From Owenia fusiformis (lineage: Eukaryota > Annelida > Polychaeta > Sabellida > Oweniidae): 64,000 nt of DNA. Where the stretch lies: assembly GCA_903813345.2 (NCBI GenBank), contig CAIIXF020000011.1, positions 15,545,754-15,609,753 on the forward strand, read 5' to 3'. The notes beneath the pieces are model-generated. The model was not told the origin of the DNA. It saw only the letters and a list, made by a program, of their open reading frames with translations, and did not search any database. Position numbers and translations under genes: made by a program. Positions 51,417 to 64,000 of this stretch are shown in pieces. Every line of letters begins with the position of its first letter. Position 1 is the first letter of the stretch.

Positions 51417-54400
51417 CTAGAAGTTCGTCATGCTCATGCTGCGTGCGATCTTGCGGCCAACTAATCGAGACGTCCTATTGGCTGGTGTGCTCTCTACGAT
51501 GTTATTGTTCAAATTGGGTATCAGTTTCGATTGAGTTGCTTCTTTCAACTGCCTGAAAACACAAAATAAGTTCCAGTTAATATTTATTTAAGTTTCATGT
51601 GATTGAATTCATAATGTAGGTTTGTGAAGTAAACAAACACAGACATGAAGTTATATTCCAAAAACAAGCTGATTCAAAAGCATACAATAATATACGAAGT
51701 AGAACAATAGTTTATCGTAAATAAAATTGATTTTTTGAGAAAGTTTTGAATTACAAGTACATTATTCCTCACATTTTTTCATGCTGATTTTCGATTAAGT
51801 CCCTTTAAAAATAATGTTAGTTTCTAGAACTATTCTTACCTTGCAAGTAACTCATTCTTGAATTTCTCCTCGTTCAGTTCACGTCGTAGCTGAGCTCGTG
51901 ATTTTCGTGCAAATGGGTAGAGCACCGGATGCTGGGTAATGGCTGATCCACTGGGGCGTACACGTGGGTCTGGGTGGATCATACTCTGTAAAAGTAAATA
52001 AAAATATTAAAAACAATGCAGATAAACACACAAAACACAATGTTTAAACTGTAATCCATCACCGAGATAAACTAATTATCAGTGAATGAGATGAGAAAAT
52101 TTCTTGTACCATCAATAGTTTTATCTTAGAATCAAATATTGACAAACTTTATTCAAGATGATTTTGTGAAACACCCCCATGGTTCATGTAACACCAATGC
52201 TTACCTTAAGGAGGCCATTAAGGTGGGCGGAATACTGAGTAAGGTAGGGAAGTTTTCCTTGTCTGATTTCATGCCAGCTGTCTCCATTCTTGGGAAGTTC
52301 ACTACCACTTGCCTGGAAAATAAAGTAATAAATATTTAGATGCATTTTCACATTTCTTAATCAAACACAACTTTCAAGTATGAAAACACAATATCCAGCA
52401 AGTTTCATTCAATCAATCTTAGATTTAAATTTCCTCTTTTTCATTCCAATGTTTTTGGTTAATCCTCAACTATTTTTTTGCACTGAATTCTTTACTGATT
52501 TCTTTAAATATATCTAAGAGGCGAAGCTTACCACTTCATAAATTGTAAGAGCCAGGGAGAAGATGTCAGCTTTTGAGAGGTGGTCAAAATCTTCCTGGAG
52601 AATCTCATTTGGCAAATAGCGGCAGTCACCTTCTTCTACACTGGGATTGGCCATTGATGTCACATGACCAAGGTCACCTAAAATTAAAGTTTAAATTTAA
52701 TAATGGTTCTTCATTTAAAATTTGTTATTGTATAGGATGTTGACTAATATATGTTCTAATATTTCTATTCATGAATAGAATTTTCTTAATATGAAATCTG
52801 TCTTCAAACTTACCAATTTTGTAAATTATAGGTGGCTCTTCGTCTTCATCAATGACGTCATCAGTTTCTTCTTCCTCCATGCCACTCTCGGGTGTGTTCA
52901 GTATCTTGGGGTCACGCTGGATGAATATGTTACCTACAAGTCAAGAAGTTATTTATAGTACACTGGGTAATCGTAATTCTTGTGTCAATCAGTTAAATCT
53001 GACCCCCTATTTCTCATATATTTATTGTATTCACTGTCCAAAATATAAAATAAATGATATTTAATCAGTTTTAATTTTTATTTTTAGAATTGAATTCCAA
53101 CAGGTTCAAAAGAGGGCAGCACCATACAAGGGGCCCACGATTGCATGAAAAACATAATTTACAACTTCAGATAGAAGTGTCACTTACCAGGTTTGATATC
53201 TAGATGGACCAGGTTTTGTGAGTGGATGTATTTGAGCCCTTGTGCCAGTTGGAGTAAAAGTAGCTTGATCTCAGCCTCGCTGTAGTTTCTTCCCAGCTGC
53301 CTGTTCTCCTCAACCAAATCCGCAAGACTGCCTCCATTGCAGAACTCGTTCTGAATGTACATGTGACCGTTTTCTGACCATGCGGAGTAGTATCGCACAA
53401 CGTGTTGGTGTTTTCCAAGGACTGCATGGGCGTAGACTTCATTCATTGCTGTACGTCTATAAATACAAAAATTCAAACATTATTCACCATATTTTTATGA
53501 TGAGGAAAAGGGGATAGGTGTTTTTGTTCAGTTCAGTTCCAATATAATGCTATTAATATTTACACAATCGTTCATCTTTTTAGTTTTACATTCCTATGTC
53601 ATTTTAGACCTATTTTGTTCACCTCAAACCACCAACACAAAACTTCTAACTAACATTTAGCTCTTAATAACACTTCAATAAATGCTGTACTTACTCATAA
53701 ACACTTCCCGCAACAGGAGTTTTAGATTTTTTAATAGCGTAAGTACAACCATCCAGACGATTCACGCATTTGCAGACACTTCCGAACTCTCCGTCACCAA
53801 GCTTGCAAATCTCATGGAATTCTTCATTGTATCGTGAGGTGTTGATTTCCCGAAGTGCTATTTTCTTGCTACTTGGGCATTCAATATCATCCATCTCTTC
53901 TCCGGAGTCATATAGGATGCTGAAAATATATAAACAAATATGAAGCTATTATTTTCATATAGTATGTAATATTCACATTTCACAATGCTTTACATGAAGC
54001 ACATCCAGGAATCTGAAAGGAGAAAGGGTGCCCCCCCCCCATTCTCTCTTACACATAACACATCTGAAGAAATTGAAACTGAAGGGGGGGGGGGGTATCA
54101 GAAACTTGATGCAAATCTACCTGAAAGTAGCAGTATTGACTCAGTAAACAAAAAAAACTAAAAAATCATGAAATTCTTAAGGCGTAAAACAATCACATAC
54201 AGAAACATGAAAGAATACAAGATACATTATTGTTACAACCTACAAATAATATTTGAAATCATATTAATCCATTGTAGAAACAAAACAATAAGATATGCAC
54301 ATGAAAGGTGTCGTGAATAATCAGAACCCGATTATAAATTATTATTATATACCTGGAAAATATCTAGGCAATCATGGAATCACACTTATTAATCATGACT

Positions 54401-57400
54401 TTTGATTTCTGTCTGTTGTGATAGTGACTTAAAGATCACTCACTTTTTAATCTCATAGAGATATCATTGTATTTGAATACTGATTGACATTAAAAGTAGC
54501 TTAATGACTATTAACTAATATTTGACATATACAGGTGTATGAGTTAATTGTCGTTAAACTTGTATTCGATTCTGCAGTCCAATATATTTTTTCAATTCTT
54601 ATGTTATAGAGACATTTTACGTGAAATCTTGAAAAAGTAATCAAAACGGCAAGTTTTTTATGTTTAAAGTTCAAAGAGTTGATTACGATTATTAGTAGGT
54701 TTGCCGTCTTTGTGCTATCAAAACATCCTTCGCTCTTATTAGGAAGTTTATCTTTGTTGTTTTTCCAATCTTTTTGATCTTTTTGCTTTTTAAGATCATC
54801 AATCATTTACAAAAACAAACATCCATATAACAAACAAATATTTGGATCTGTAGATAGCAAAGGATCAAAAACTCCTTTTTTCAATGTAGTATGCATAAAA
54901 AGCTAGTCCAGAAAAACAAAAGACAAACTCCTTTGAATTCATGTATGAATTATAAGACATCAATAATCATGGAATTTTAAAAATGTTGCATAACCCCATT
55001 GGCCATATACTAATAATAAAAACAAGTTTCTCACAGGGATCAGAAGAAAACATGTGTCAAATTTTGAGTTTTTTGAAAACTTAATTGATAAATTTCCAAC
55101 CATCTCACTCAATCGAAGGAGGATAATCTGACATATAAACCTCTAAATATGATTATTGTATTAATGTTAATACAAAGAATGTGTGATTTATTCTTAACAT
55201 GATTAAAGTAATGGATTAAGAAAATGTTCAAGTATATGGTTGATTTCACTGAATTCATAATCAACAAGTTCAAATATTAATATTATTGAATATTCATACA
55301 ATCAACATTTACATTTATTCACATCTAAATAGTATTTATTAATCTCTAAATAAATGTGCAAAAGTCAGGAAAATGTTAATAATAGAGACTCAAATCTCGT
55401 AACACTCCACCTGCTTTTAAATGATATTTTTTTTCTTATTGAGAATACAAATTCATTTTACCATGGCAACTCCATACATCTGTCTTCAGGTAGATTTTCA
55501 CCTGGCTTTTGTGAGTAAACAGTGACATGTGATCAAAATAAAAATATCAATAAACAAAATCTATTGTGTCAAGGTGACAAAAATAGATTTCTTTAATAGC
55601 ACAGAGACCCTAAGCTGCCCTATTTCTATGAGGCTTTTGGTTTTATTTTGTGGAACATGTTGATGAAATAATTAAACACAAAGGCTCAATAAACATAATA
55701 TTAGAACACTAAATAACTCAAAACCCCTATAAACAATACAAAGCACATTAAAACACTTAAACTCACTATCAGTAGCAGTAATAGAAGCCACAACTGGGCA
55801 ATACTTGCACAATGTCAAGTATGCGACAAGAACTAATTATGAACCATTTAATTAACAAATATCAAATTAAAACAAAGTGTTAAGATTTTTATGATGAAAA
55901 TTATCAAAAGATAGCAAAAGGACACACGACATGAGCATTTTTCTAGATTTACGTTTTAGTTTCAACATAAGCAAAATCAAATTCATGAAATTGAGATCCT
56001 GGATGTATGTTTGTTAAAATGTTTTGGTTTGGAAGCTAAAATTGTTGAAGGTTTAGCTAACTGTGAACAACCAGCACTAGATGTTAGCTACACAAACTTA
56101 CAAACAAATTAACAGTGTCCATTTCACTTTATTGTCTTAACTTAAATTAAGAACATCAATAGTTAATTAGGGAAATATTGATACAAGTCTAATACTCATC
56201 ATGAGATGTCATACTGGTGTCATAAAAAATTAGACTAATTAATACTAATTACTAGATTGTTACAATCCACATAATAAAAATAAAATAAGATACAAGAGGT
56301 GTCTTCCCGCTGCCACCGTTTAATCCTGTTAATAAACTATCCAAACCTATTCCTTTATTAACTAAACATTAAAGGATCTCAAATTCATAGAATGATAAAA
56401 CATATCTCAATTAGGTGACTAAAAGGAAACTGTCAAAAAACAAACAAAATATTGGCTGTATGGATTAAATTCAATTTTGAAAACAATTATTGATTTTTGA
56501 AAATATATTTCTTATTAATACTTTATTTAAAAAAATCAATACAAATAATTTCACCAACATTCCTTTACTGTTACAGTATTTTATGTGTTGGAATTATACC
56601 CACAAAAAAATCTTGAAGGAAAAACCAACATCTGCCTATGTTAATTGCTACCTAGAGCACTTCAATTACACTACTTGTCATTAATAAATTTAGCTTTGTT
56701 TTTAAATGCCACGAACTGACCATATTTGCCTATTGACAATGACCGTGGTCCGAGATTTGAATTTTCACCGTTAGAACTTTGCAGATGTTTCATTACGTAA
56801 AACAAAGGATGAATATATTAGAGCTAATTTAGGCAGAGATGGATCCTTCACGTTCTGAACCCCTTGCAGATATCTCAAAGGGCAATCACATTGTCATTTG
56901 CAAAAAAATTGAAATTATTTTGCTCAAGAGCTTCAAAAGCAACTTTTATGCAAAAATGAGAATCATAAATTACAAGTATTCATTTAACATTCTTTGGTTG
57001 CATGTGATCTAATGTATTCTTTAGTAAGGGTATGAGGAACTGTAGATGAATGTGATGGAATTTGCAGATCACCTGCTGAAGCAATGTTTGAACCAAAGGA
57101 TTAGTTGTCCATCTGGGGAAATCTCAACAAGAGTTAATGCCATCTGCCCTAGTAAGCCTGTAGAGATTATGTACAATATTCACACAAAACACAATATAAT
57201 TAAAAGAATTCTCAAAACTGTATTGCTATTTCTCAGTCTTTTCACCATCACATTGAGTTTTATGAGCAGATGACTTGCCCAATTGCAAAAATTACATTTG
57301 AGGAAAATTGAGTGTTATCTTGAAAGCTCAAACAGGTTGGCTTGGTCAGCCACTTTGTATCTACCATCTGCATCATTAATTGATTGTTTCAAGAAATTGA

Positions 57401-60400
57401 GACTGGACAAATTTACCACGATCACCTGATGTTTAAAACCCAATGGACCATCGGCAATATAAGCATGCTTCGTTTTCAACTGTTGACCAGGACCAGATTA
57501 CAATACAATAGATTCTTGGTGACATGGTCTACCACAATTCTTGGACATTTGGTCAACATGAGCCCAGAAACCGCAAGTTCTACAGGTCCTTGTGACCGGA
57601 CATAAAGCAGACTAATTATTATGAACAGGCCAGTTAGCCGTATGTAGATTTAAAGAAAAACTCAACTTTCAAGTTTTAAGAGATCAAATCATAAAAATGA
57701 CTTGATGATTCTCAGCTTAAGTCTCCAGATGGAATCATAAAAAATATCAGGTGCTCTTTGAAACAATCATCAAATTATTCAGTAATTGCAATTTAGTAGA
57801 CAAATCAAGCCCCGGGTGAAACTCTGACATCACTACTACGTTCTAATTATATTCCCACAATCCAATTTTCTCACAGTACTATCTTCGAAAACGTATCCAT
57901 AACAACCACCTGTCTATACGATGCTATCCAAAAACTTTAATTACAACGACAGAAGTTTTGTCTTCATTTCGCTGTGTATCGGAATCTCAATTATAAATTG
58001 GATTGGAAACCATCTGCATGTAAATCAGGCCTTTGTTTTGAATATTCTATTGATTACTGAAAAGGCACCAAGCCAAATAAAACACATCACATAAAAAATA
58101 TGTTGATATGAATGCCTTTCATTCAAAGATCCCGGATTCTGTACATACACCAGTTCACAATGGCCGGAGCATTGTTTTCTTCCAAAACCCCTTAAAGATA
58201 TTCATTTTTTATAAACACTGGCATAAATGTGGTTTTAAAATGGCAATTGACCGGGTGCTGACCCATTGATATTTAGCAGGGCCCTGGATGTTATAAAAAC
58301 CTACTGCAATAAAATGCACCACTGACCAAACAGAGATGACAAAAAGTGATCAAAAAATTAACACCTGAATAATTTAAAAAATCATCCCAAACAATTTCTC
58401 AGCTTTCCATTCAAAATGCAAACTGACCAGCCTCATAAATCACAGCAAGACTCAGTGGCCACTAGTGTGACTATGACCATCTGCATGTAAATTAATCCAT
58501 CCATTGTTTCATTTCAGACAGATTTCTATGTTAACCAGAAGGAATAGTTCCAAAGGCAATGAAAGAATTAATTATCAATTTAATATTAATTACATAGTTC
58601 AAAGATGCAACTAGAACTTGATTACCTATTCCCCTGTGTTTAAGCACAGTTATCTCCTAATATATACAAGATTACAGTCAACAAGTTTAACCCTCTAGGA
58701 AGTAACAGAAGTTAAAAACAATGAAATAATGATCATAACAAAAACACCATTGTCTTTGAAAATAGCCATGAGCCAACAGCTATTGTAAATGAAAAAGAAC
58801 AGTTTCCTAAGACAATGGCTATTAACATTCAAACTTTGGCCTGTCAAAGATGCACATATGTCTGGGTTATGTTTTAGCAATTAAACGGATTCAAACTGTG
58901 TGGGGAAGTTTTGATTATTATTATATACAGTTAGGTGGTCCTTAATTAAGCAAGTGCTACCATGAACATGTGTGTATCATTACAACTTCACACATCTAGA
59001 ATTTCAGTTATGATTTAATTGATGCAACTTAACTTATTGAAACAATAGGACACATAATCTGAATATGGAAATCTTGAAGTTGTGGATTGAACAAGCAAAG
59101 GAAATCTGGTTTCTGTTAATGATCAATAAAAGTTTGAACAATATGTAGATACTACTGATTATCAAGTAGTGAATTATATCAGTGAAATTATACAAATTAA
59201 TTCTATATAAATTGACATCCTTTCATTTAATGCCATCCCTTTCAAATTATTTCAAATTACACACAATTTAATTTTCCTAGAATCAAATCTATATCGATAT
59301 GAATGCAACACTGAAGAATATTGAAAACTTCAAAAATAAATTAGAAATCATAACTGTTCAGTAATAGTCTATTTCCTTATGGCAAAAAAAGAAACTTAAA
59401 ATTATGATCAAAATTAATTTCAAATTTTCAAAGGGAAAGAGATCACTTGACTAATCTGTTCAAACATCTTCAACTGAGATAGGCCCATGTGTTCAACACA
59501 TGTGGACTAGAATATCATAATCTTGTGTCATTTGAAAACTTTTAAAATCTGGTCCCCAAAATCCAGACCATTTACAAACATAAAATTTAGACATTTTAAA
59601 CCAGTTACAGAATGAGTCAGATTATAATAAAGAGGTACTTCCTCAAAGGAAACGGTTCTTTTGTGAATATAATAAGATTTGGATTATGTTTCAAATGAAT
59701 TAAATAGGGAGGGATATTCAAAATTTTGAGTAAACAATTTGAGACATCCATATAATAACATGGGCTCAAATATACAAAGCAGATCAATAAATATATATGA
59801 AATCATAATTGATTTACTGTGATTTGATCGAATTTAGTAGAAGTAGTGACGTCAATGGTGTCTAAGATCTCCTAGTCTTAGAACTAACACAAATAATTAA
59901 TCTATTAAATCTTATAAACCTAACTAAAGTAGATTTATGTGAAATATAAGAATATAACTTTAAATTTGAAGGTGAAGTGTCACTTAAAGTTGAGCAATTT
60001 AATTAATAAAGATAGCCATATAATGCATCAAATACCGTTTGGGGAAGGTGAGAACTACATGTATCAATGGGTATAAGATTATATAAAAGAAAGTGGGTAT
60101 ATACGTTTAAGACTTGATAAGAAAGATATGAAAATGAAACTGTCACACATTTATGAAAAGTGTGAAATATTTTACATAATCAAATACGCATTGTGTGATT
60201 TATTGACACTTTTCTTTAATCTTGATGCCCAGAACCAAAAGAACACAAGAAATTCCATCAACACATACTTGACAAAAGCATATGTATGTGCCTCGGAGTA
60301 CAAACTTGCTAGACAGAAACCACAAAAAATAAGTTAGAAGGATCCAAACACGAAGAGAATCTTATCTATACAAACTTGACATACACGTATGCCCCTGAGA

Positions 60401-62521
60401 GTCCAGAGACCCAAACTTTCAAGCAGAAACCATAAAACAGACATCTACCAGACCCAAACATATACTGGTATCAAGGAAGTCTATCTATGTATATTTGACC
60501 CAAAGAAACATATGTCTCATTTATTGAGTCCTAGACCCAAACTTGCTCAAATAATAAAAACAGAAGTTTAGGATACTGAAACATGTCATACATTTCAATT
60601 TGTTCAGAGTTCAAGAAATCTAATTGTCACTTTCACCTGTATAATATCTAATTACCTAGATTTAATGACATAATGATAATTGTCAAATAAAAAGTTGGTC
60701 ATCATAAGTAATTAACTGAGATTTTTATATTAGTCTATGGGCTTTTTGTAATTGACTCCCTAAAGAAACAAACTTTTCCAAACATTTTCATTCAGAAAGC
60801 ATTTACTTATTTTGAAGCATTATAGAAACAAATAATCAAACAAATAAACAAACAACTAAACAAACATACCATTAAGGAAATTTCCTATACATTAAAGGAT
60901 TATTGCATTTTAGTATACAAATGTTTGGCTAATTTGAACCATTTCCCACCAAAACTGTTAAAAACTTCCCAAGAAGCTTAATTCAACAGATTACATTATT
61001 GACAATGTAACAGTTCATGTAATTCGAATTTCCTAATTCTGTTTAGATGCTTGTTTATTTTAGGATTAGAAATGTTTGAACTGCCAAGTGTGATTCTTGT
61101 TAATATGGAACTCACTTTTACCACTGTGGAATGGAATGGAAGCCCCAATACTAGACATTAGATTGCTATGCTATCACTCTGTGATATGTCAACGGGAATT
61201 TGACAACTGAACTTTTCAAGATAACAATCATATAAGATGTGTGGGAAAGATGTATCAAACTTGAGATGCTTTAAAAAAGAATACTAATTGATTTACAATG
61301 ACCCTTAATTGAACAGCAGTAGATATATCTATTGGATTATTAGCAATTTCAAGTCCGAAAAATTGGTCTTATTTTTATAGATATATAGATAACTCAGGAG
61401 GGGTCCGTATCATATCAAAAAATCTATTAACAATTAGTCTAAAAAGTTTTATAAACTATCGTCCCCTGCTGTTGATTAATATATATCTTTTGAAACATGT
61501 AGTTATCATATAAGGCATTGTTCAAGATATCTAAGCACCGAATGACATGATTGTCTCGAGAAATCTAGGTTTTTGATAGGTAGAAAAATAAATTTGAATT
61601 GTAAATGTCAACTTGACATTGAGGTTTACTGGTCACTCATCTGGGGGCTAAGTACATACCTAAAAATAGACATACAAAACACATGTATGGGCATTAGTCA
61701 TACAAAGTGACAACCTGGCATTCTTATCTAGGTTTTGAATTAATCATCAGTTATTATTAACCATGATGATTTGCCTGCAGTAAAACTTATAACATTTAAT
61801 CAGGTCAAAGTTCGATGGTCTGCATGCAAACCATACGGAAGGTTATTTAAATTTTAAAGTACCTTTCAATGTCTTGTCTTGATCGCTTTGTACCCTGGCT
61901 GTGTGTTCTTGATGCATGGTTGTTGTTGTTGCTTGGAGTGAATGGGTTGATGTTGGCTTGAAGGCGCTCATTGAGTGCGGCTGTGTGATGGTGGCTATCG
62001 GGGGCGATGACAGGAGGCTTTGGAGTTTTCAGTTTATCACAGTTCAATGCAAGTTTACTCTTGCTGATCCTTGTAATCCGTCTTTGACACTTTTGCAGGA
62101 GACTTTTTGGAGTGTGTGGTGTATCATACAGCCTCAATGCCCTGAAGTTCTTGTGGGGTGGTGTAAATGTGGGCGTTGTCAAGGCCCCTCCTTCCTCGCC
62201 ATGCTCCCGACTTGAGTCGAAAGTATCTTCAAGTCCCGAATCCAAATAGCTAGAAAACGGAATGGGTGACATATGTCGACCCTTGCTAAACCTCTCCATA
62301 CATGGACTTGACATTGGAGTCGGGCTAAGTAAGTTAGTCTGCCATGTATCTATAGAATCGTCTCTGCTAGGACTCAAACTACCTGTTGACATCGAGGCAT
62401 CTTGCCAACTCACATCGCCATCATTTTCCGAATCGAAATTCAGTCGGTGAATTAGTCCTGATTCTTTCTGATTTGTACCTTGATCTCCTTGAAAACACAA
62501 CCTTTCTCTACAGAAAGACAT
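51417..62521 (-). CDS. WEE1: WEE1 mitosis-inhibitor kinase
   Basis: Eight exons in transcript order: 62521-61863, 53919-53695, 53456-53188, 52933-52814, 52677-52532, 52312-52205, 51985-51840, 51552-51417, all in phase, giving 602 aa. The N-terminal regulatory region has many SP/TP sites and the family block [17 protein letters not shown]. The kinase domain has LGDGEFGSV (261-268), Lys283 in [34 protein letters not shown] with Asp381, and the Wee1-type DLG at 426-428 instead of DFG. It then has [26 protein letters not shown] and a C-terminal [14 protein letters not shown]. An acidic insert ([14 protein letters not shown]) sits between HLDIKP and DLG, as in other WEE1 proteins. WEE1 phosphorylates Tyr15 of Cdk1 in the nucleus and delays mitosis. 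It is complete, with intact catalytic residues. Confidence 0.97.
53920..61862. other. 7.9-kb first intron of WEE1
   Basis: Very AT-rich and mostly unstructured. There is a poly-C/poly-G pair at about 54032-54095 and a ~118-bp tandem repeat at 60225-60585. I found no nested gene and no delimited transposon. One ~100-residue open frame near 54501-54806 has chance composition. Confidence 0.6.
60225..60585. repeat. ~118-bp tandem repeat, three diverged units
   Basis: Blocks such as CAAACTTGCTAGACAGAAACC, CAAACTTTCAAGCAGAAACC and CAAACTTGCTCAAATAATAA recur at about 118-bp spacing, with ATCTATACAAACTTGACATA-like sequence between them. WEE1 intronic. Confidence 0.6.
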
Positions 62522-62640
62522 GTTGCAACTTTGTATACTTTATAATCCTTTGAGTAGAGTTGTAATTAGTCCGAGATCGAACGTTGAAGTGTTGACCTTC
62601 TTTCGTGTGTTCCTATTTCAGTGATTCACCTCGTCTTGTT

Positions 62641-62705
62641 TTTGGCGGGACCGTTACCTCGTGACCAATTTTGGCCAATCAGCGATTGCCAATCTGATGA
62701 CGTCA
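62641..62705 (-). promoter_or_regulatory. WEE1: WEE1 core promoter: E2F, triple CCAAT, CRE
   Basis: About 120-185 bp upstream of the WEE1 start codon: TTTGGCGGGA (62641-62650), an E2F consensus; three CCAAT boxes at 62665-62669, 62675-62679 and 62689-62693, the NF-Y arrangement typical of cell-cycle genes; and a full CRE, TGACGTCA, at 62698-62705. No TATA box. The cluster predicts S/G2-linked expression; that is inference from motif knowledge. Confidence 0.75.
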
Positions 62706-63023
62706 ATCTAGTGAGTGGCTGCGTCTTATTATCCATGCGGGGTTAGAATAAATGTTTGATGATGTTTGTAAACAAATTGTTATATTATTGTATGCAATAG
62801 AACAATATTTGATAGATCTATGATAATCATGAAATATAAATGGATAACAAATTAATTACCATGGAAAACACAAGTATTAAGAAAAAAATTAAAATACATT
62901 TGTTATTAAACCCTTGCCTCAAGTGAATTAATGATTTGTTAGATCTAGTTTATTTAAAGAACAAATGATAAATATATGAGTTCATTGTATTGTTTTATTT
63001 TTCTTTTTCTTTTTAGGTTCCTG

Positions 63024-63053
63024 CATGGGCTTTCAAGAGATTGAAAGCCCATG
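63024..63053. other. Perfect 13-bp hairpin with 4-nt loop
   Basis: CATGGGCTTTCAA and TTGAAAGCCCATG are exact inverted copies separated by GAGA. It is preceded by a pyrimidine tract ending TTTTTAG, and followed by a looser AACGTTTAAC/GAACGTT pair. Function unknown; it does not match the histone 3' stem-loop. Confidence 0.8.
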
Positions 63054-63261
63054 GTTACTAGTGTAACGTTTAACGAGAATTGAACGTTAATAAAATAATG
63101 TTCACGGCTTCAGTCCATAATAGTATTACTAAACATAAAATTTGTGTAGATGACACAACTTCTAAGTTTATTCCATTTTCCTAGCTACATTTTGCATAAT
63201 CTTTATTTCATCTCGAGTACTGTTATATATTGTATGTATCTCAAAATTGTTCTTTAATCAA

Positions 63262-63500
63262 GCTATTCAAAATCAAATCTTCATGATGATAACATTGTCC
63301 TAAGAAGCTTGTGTGATATTTTTAAAAGCTAAAAGCTATCTTCTCAAAATCACATCTTCATGATAATTTTGTTGTCCTTAAAGAAGCTTGTATGATTTTC
63401 TTTTAAAAGCTGAAAGCTATCCTTATTCAAAATCACATCCTCATGATGATTATATTGTCCTGAGAAGTTTGTATGATTTTCTTTTAAGCTAAAAGCTATT
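63262..63500. repeat. ~80-bp tandem repeat, three units
   Basis: AAAATCACATCTTCATGAT-type blocks at about 63268, 63345 and 63428 are each followed by TTGTCCT...AGAAGCTTGT and AAAGCTATC. Period is about 80 bp and units are moderately diverged. Confidence 0.85.
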
Positions 63501-64000
63501 CTATTATTTAAAAGTCATACATCAGTATATATACAGTTCTCGGAGTTCTTAGAATAAAGGCGGATCTCAATTTGAACAGGTTGATCTGATTGGACAGAGA
63601 TTTTTGGGGACAGTTTAATTTATGGGGCACTACCCTTGACTCTCCTGTAAACACGTGTCTGCATTGGCAAACAAGGGAATGTGTACAGTGATCACTTTAA
63701 TTGCTGCAGTGAGGGGGGGGGGTGAATATAATCTATTCCTGTGGTCAGAAATAAATGTTTCTCAAGGAACTGTCGATACACATCAGATCAAAGTTAGTTA
63801 CAACATCTAATTACATTTACATGATTAATAAACAATGCATATTCAAGCATTTAAAAATACATATTTAGTTGCAATAAACTACACCCATCATAAAATATTC
63901 TTTGTCTGTGGGTGGGATGATTTCACCAAGGAGAGAATTCTCACAGATGTACATGCGCACCTTGGGACAATAGCAGTATATTTGTCTTCCAATAAACAAA

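Larger units (their letters stand above)
62760..64000. other. Right-edge intergenic region
   Basis: Upstream of WEE1. Contains a perfect hairpin (63024-63053), a short tandem repeat (63262-63500) and a poly-G run near 63713-63721. No coding frame seen on either strand. Confidence 0.6.

Noticed and set aside
61916-62215. 99-residue plus-strand frame
   Set aside because: Antisense to the WEE1 first exon.

Overview
The window is nuclear DNA of an invertebrate animal: AT-rich, with short exons, GT-AG introns, many small DNA transposons (MITEs) and tandem satellites, and single orthologs of conserved animal genes. I cannot fix the phylum. The repeat style (GGAC-type microsatellites, AAAATGGC-rich units, AGGTCA-rich units) resembles marine invertebrates such as molluscs or hemichordates, but that is inference. 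I saw no retrovirus-like or Polinton-like element.

Layout. 1-6.8 kb is repeat-dominated: a 50-bp minisatellite, a ~163-bp satellite and a pogo-like MITE. 6.86-12.47 kb (minus) is a seven-exon gene for a C2H2 zinc-finger protein with a tyrosine-recombinase-like C-terminal domain. 15.15-27.26 kb (minus) is a gene that appears to join a PWWP3/MUM1-like N-terminus to a C-terminal F-box/LRR exon. It carries a 63-nt phase-1 exon cassette repeated at two places. 28.05-30.19 kb (minus) holds five intact exons for only the N-terminus of a PHIP/BRWD protein. 31.80-34.31 kb (minus) is a small secreted protein I cannot place in a family. 35.9-40.9 kb (plus) is DHDDS, a cis-prenyltransferase subunit, preceded by a 134-bp tandem duplication of its own start exon. 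44.68-46.61 kb (minus) is TMEM161. 51.42-62.52 kb (minus) is WEE1, with a typical cell-cycle promoter (E2F, three CCAAT boxes, CRE) just upstream.

The genes do not form one pathway. WEE1 is a cell-cycle kinase, DHDDS makes dolichol precursors in the ER, TMEM161 is a membrane protein, and the PWWP and BRWD modules are chromatin-type domains. The most unusual feature is repeated internal duplication of exons: the 63-nt cassette, amplified in two different introns and phase-compatible in both, and the DHDDS start-exon repeat. All exon models were made by eye from reading frame, splice motifs and recalled family sequences; no search was run.
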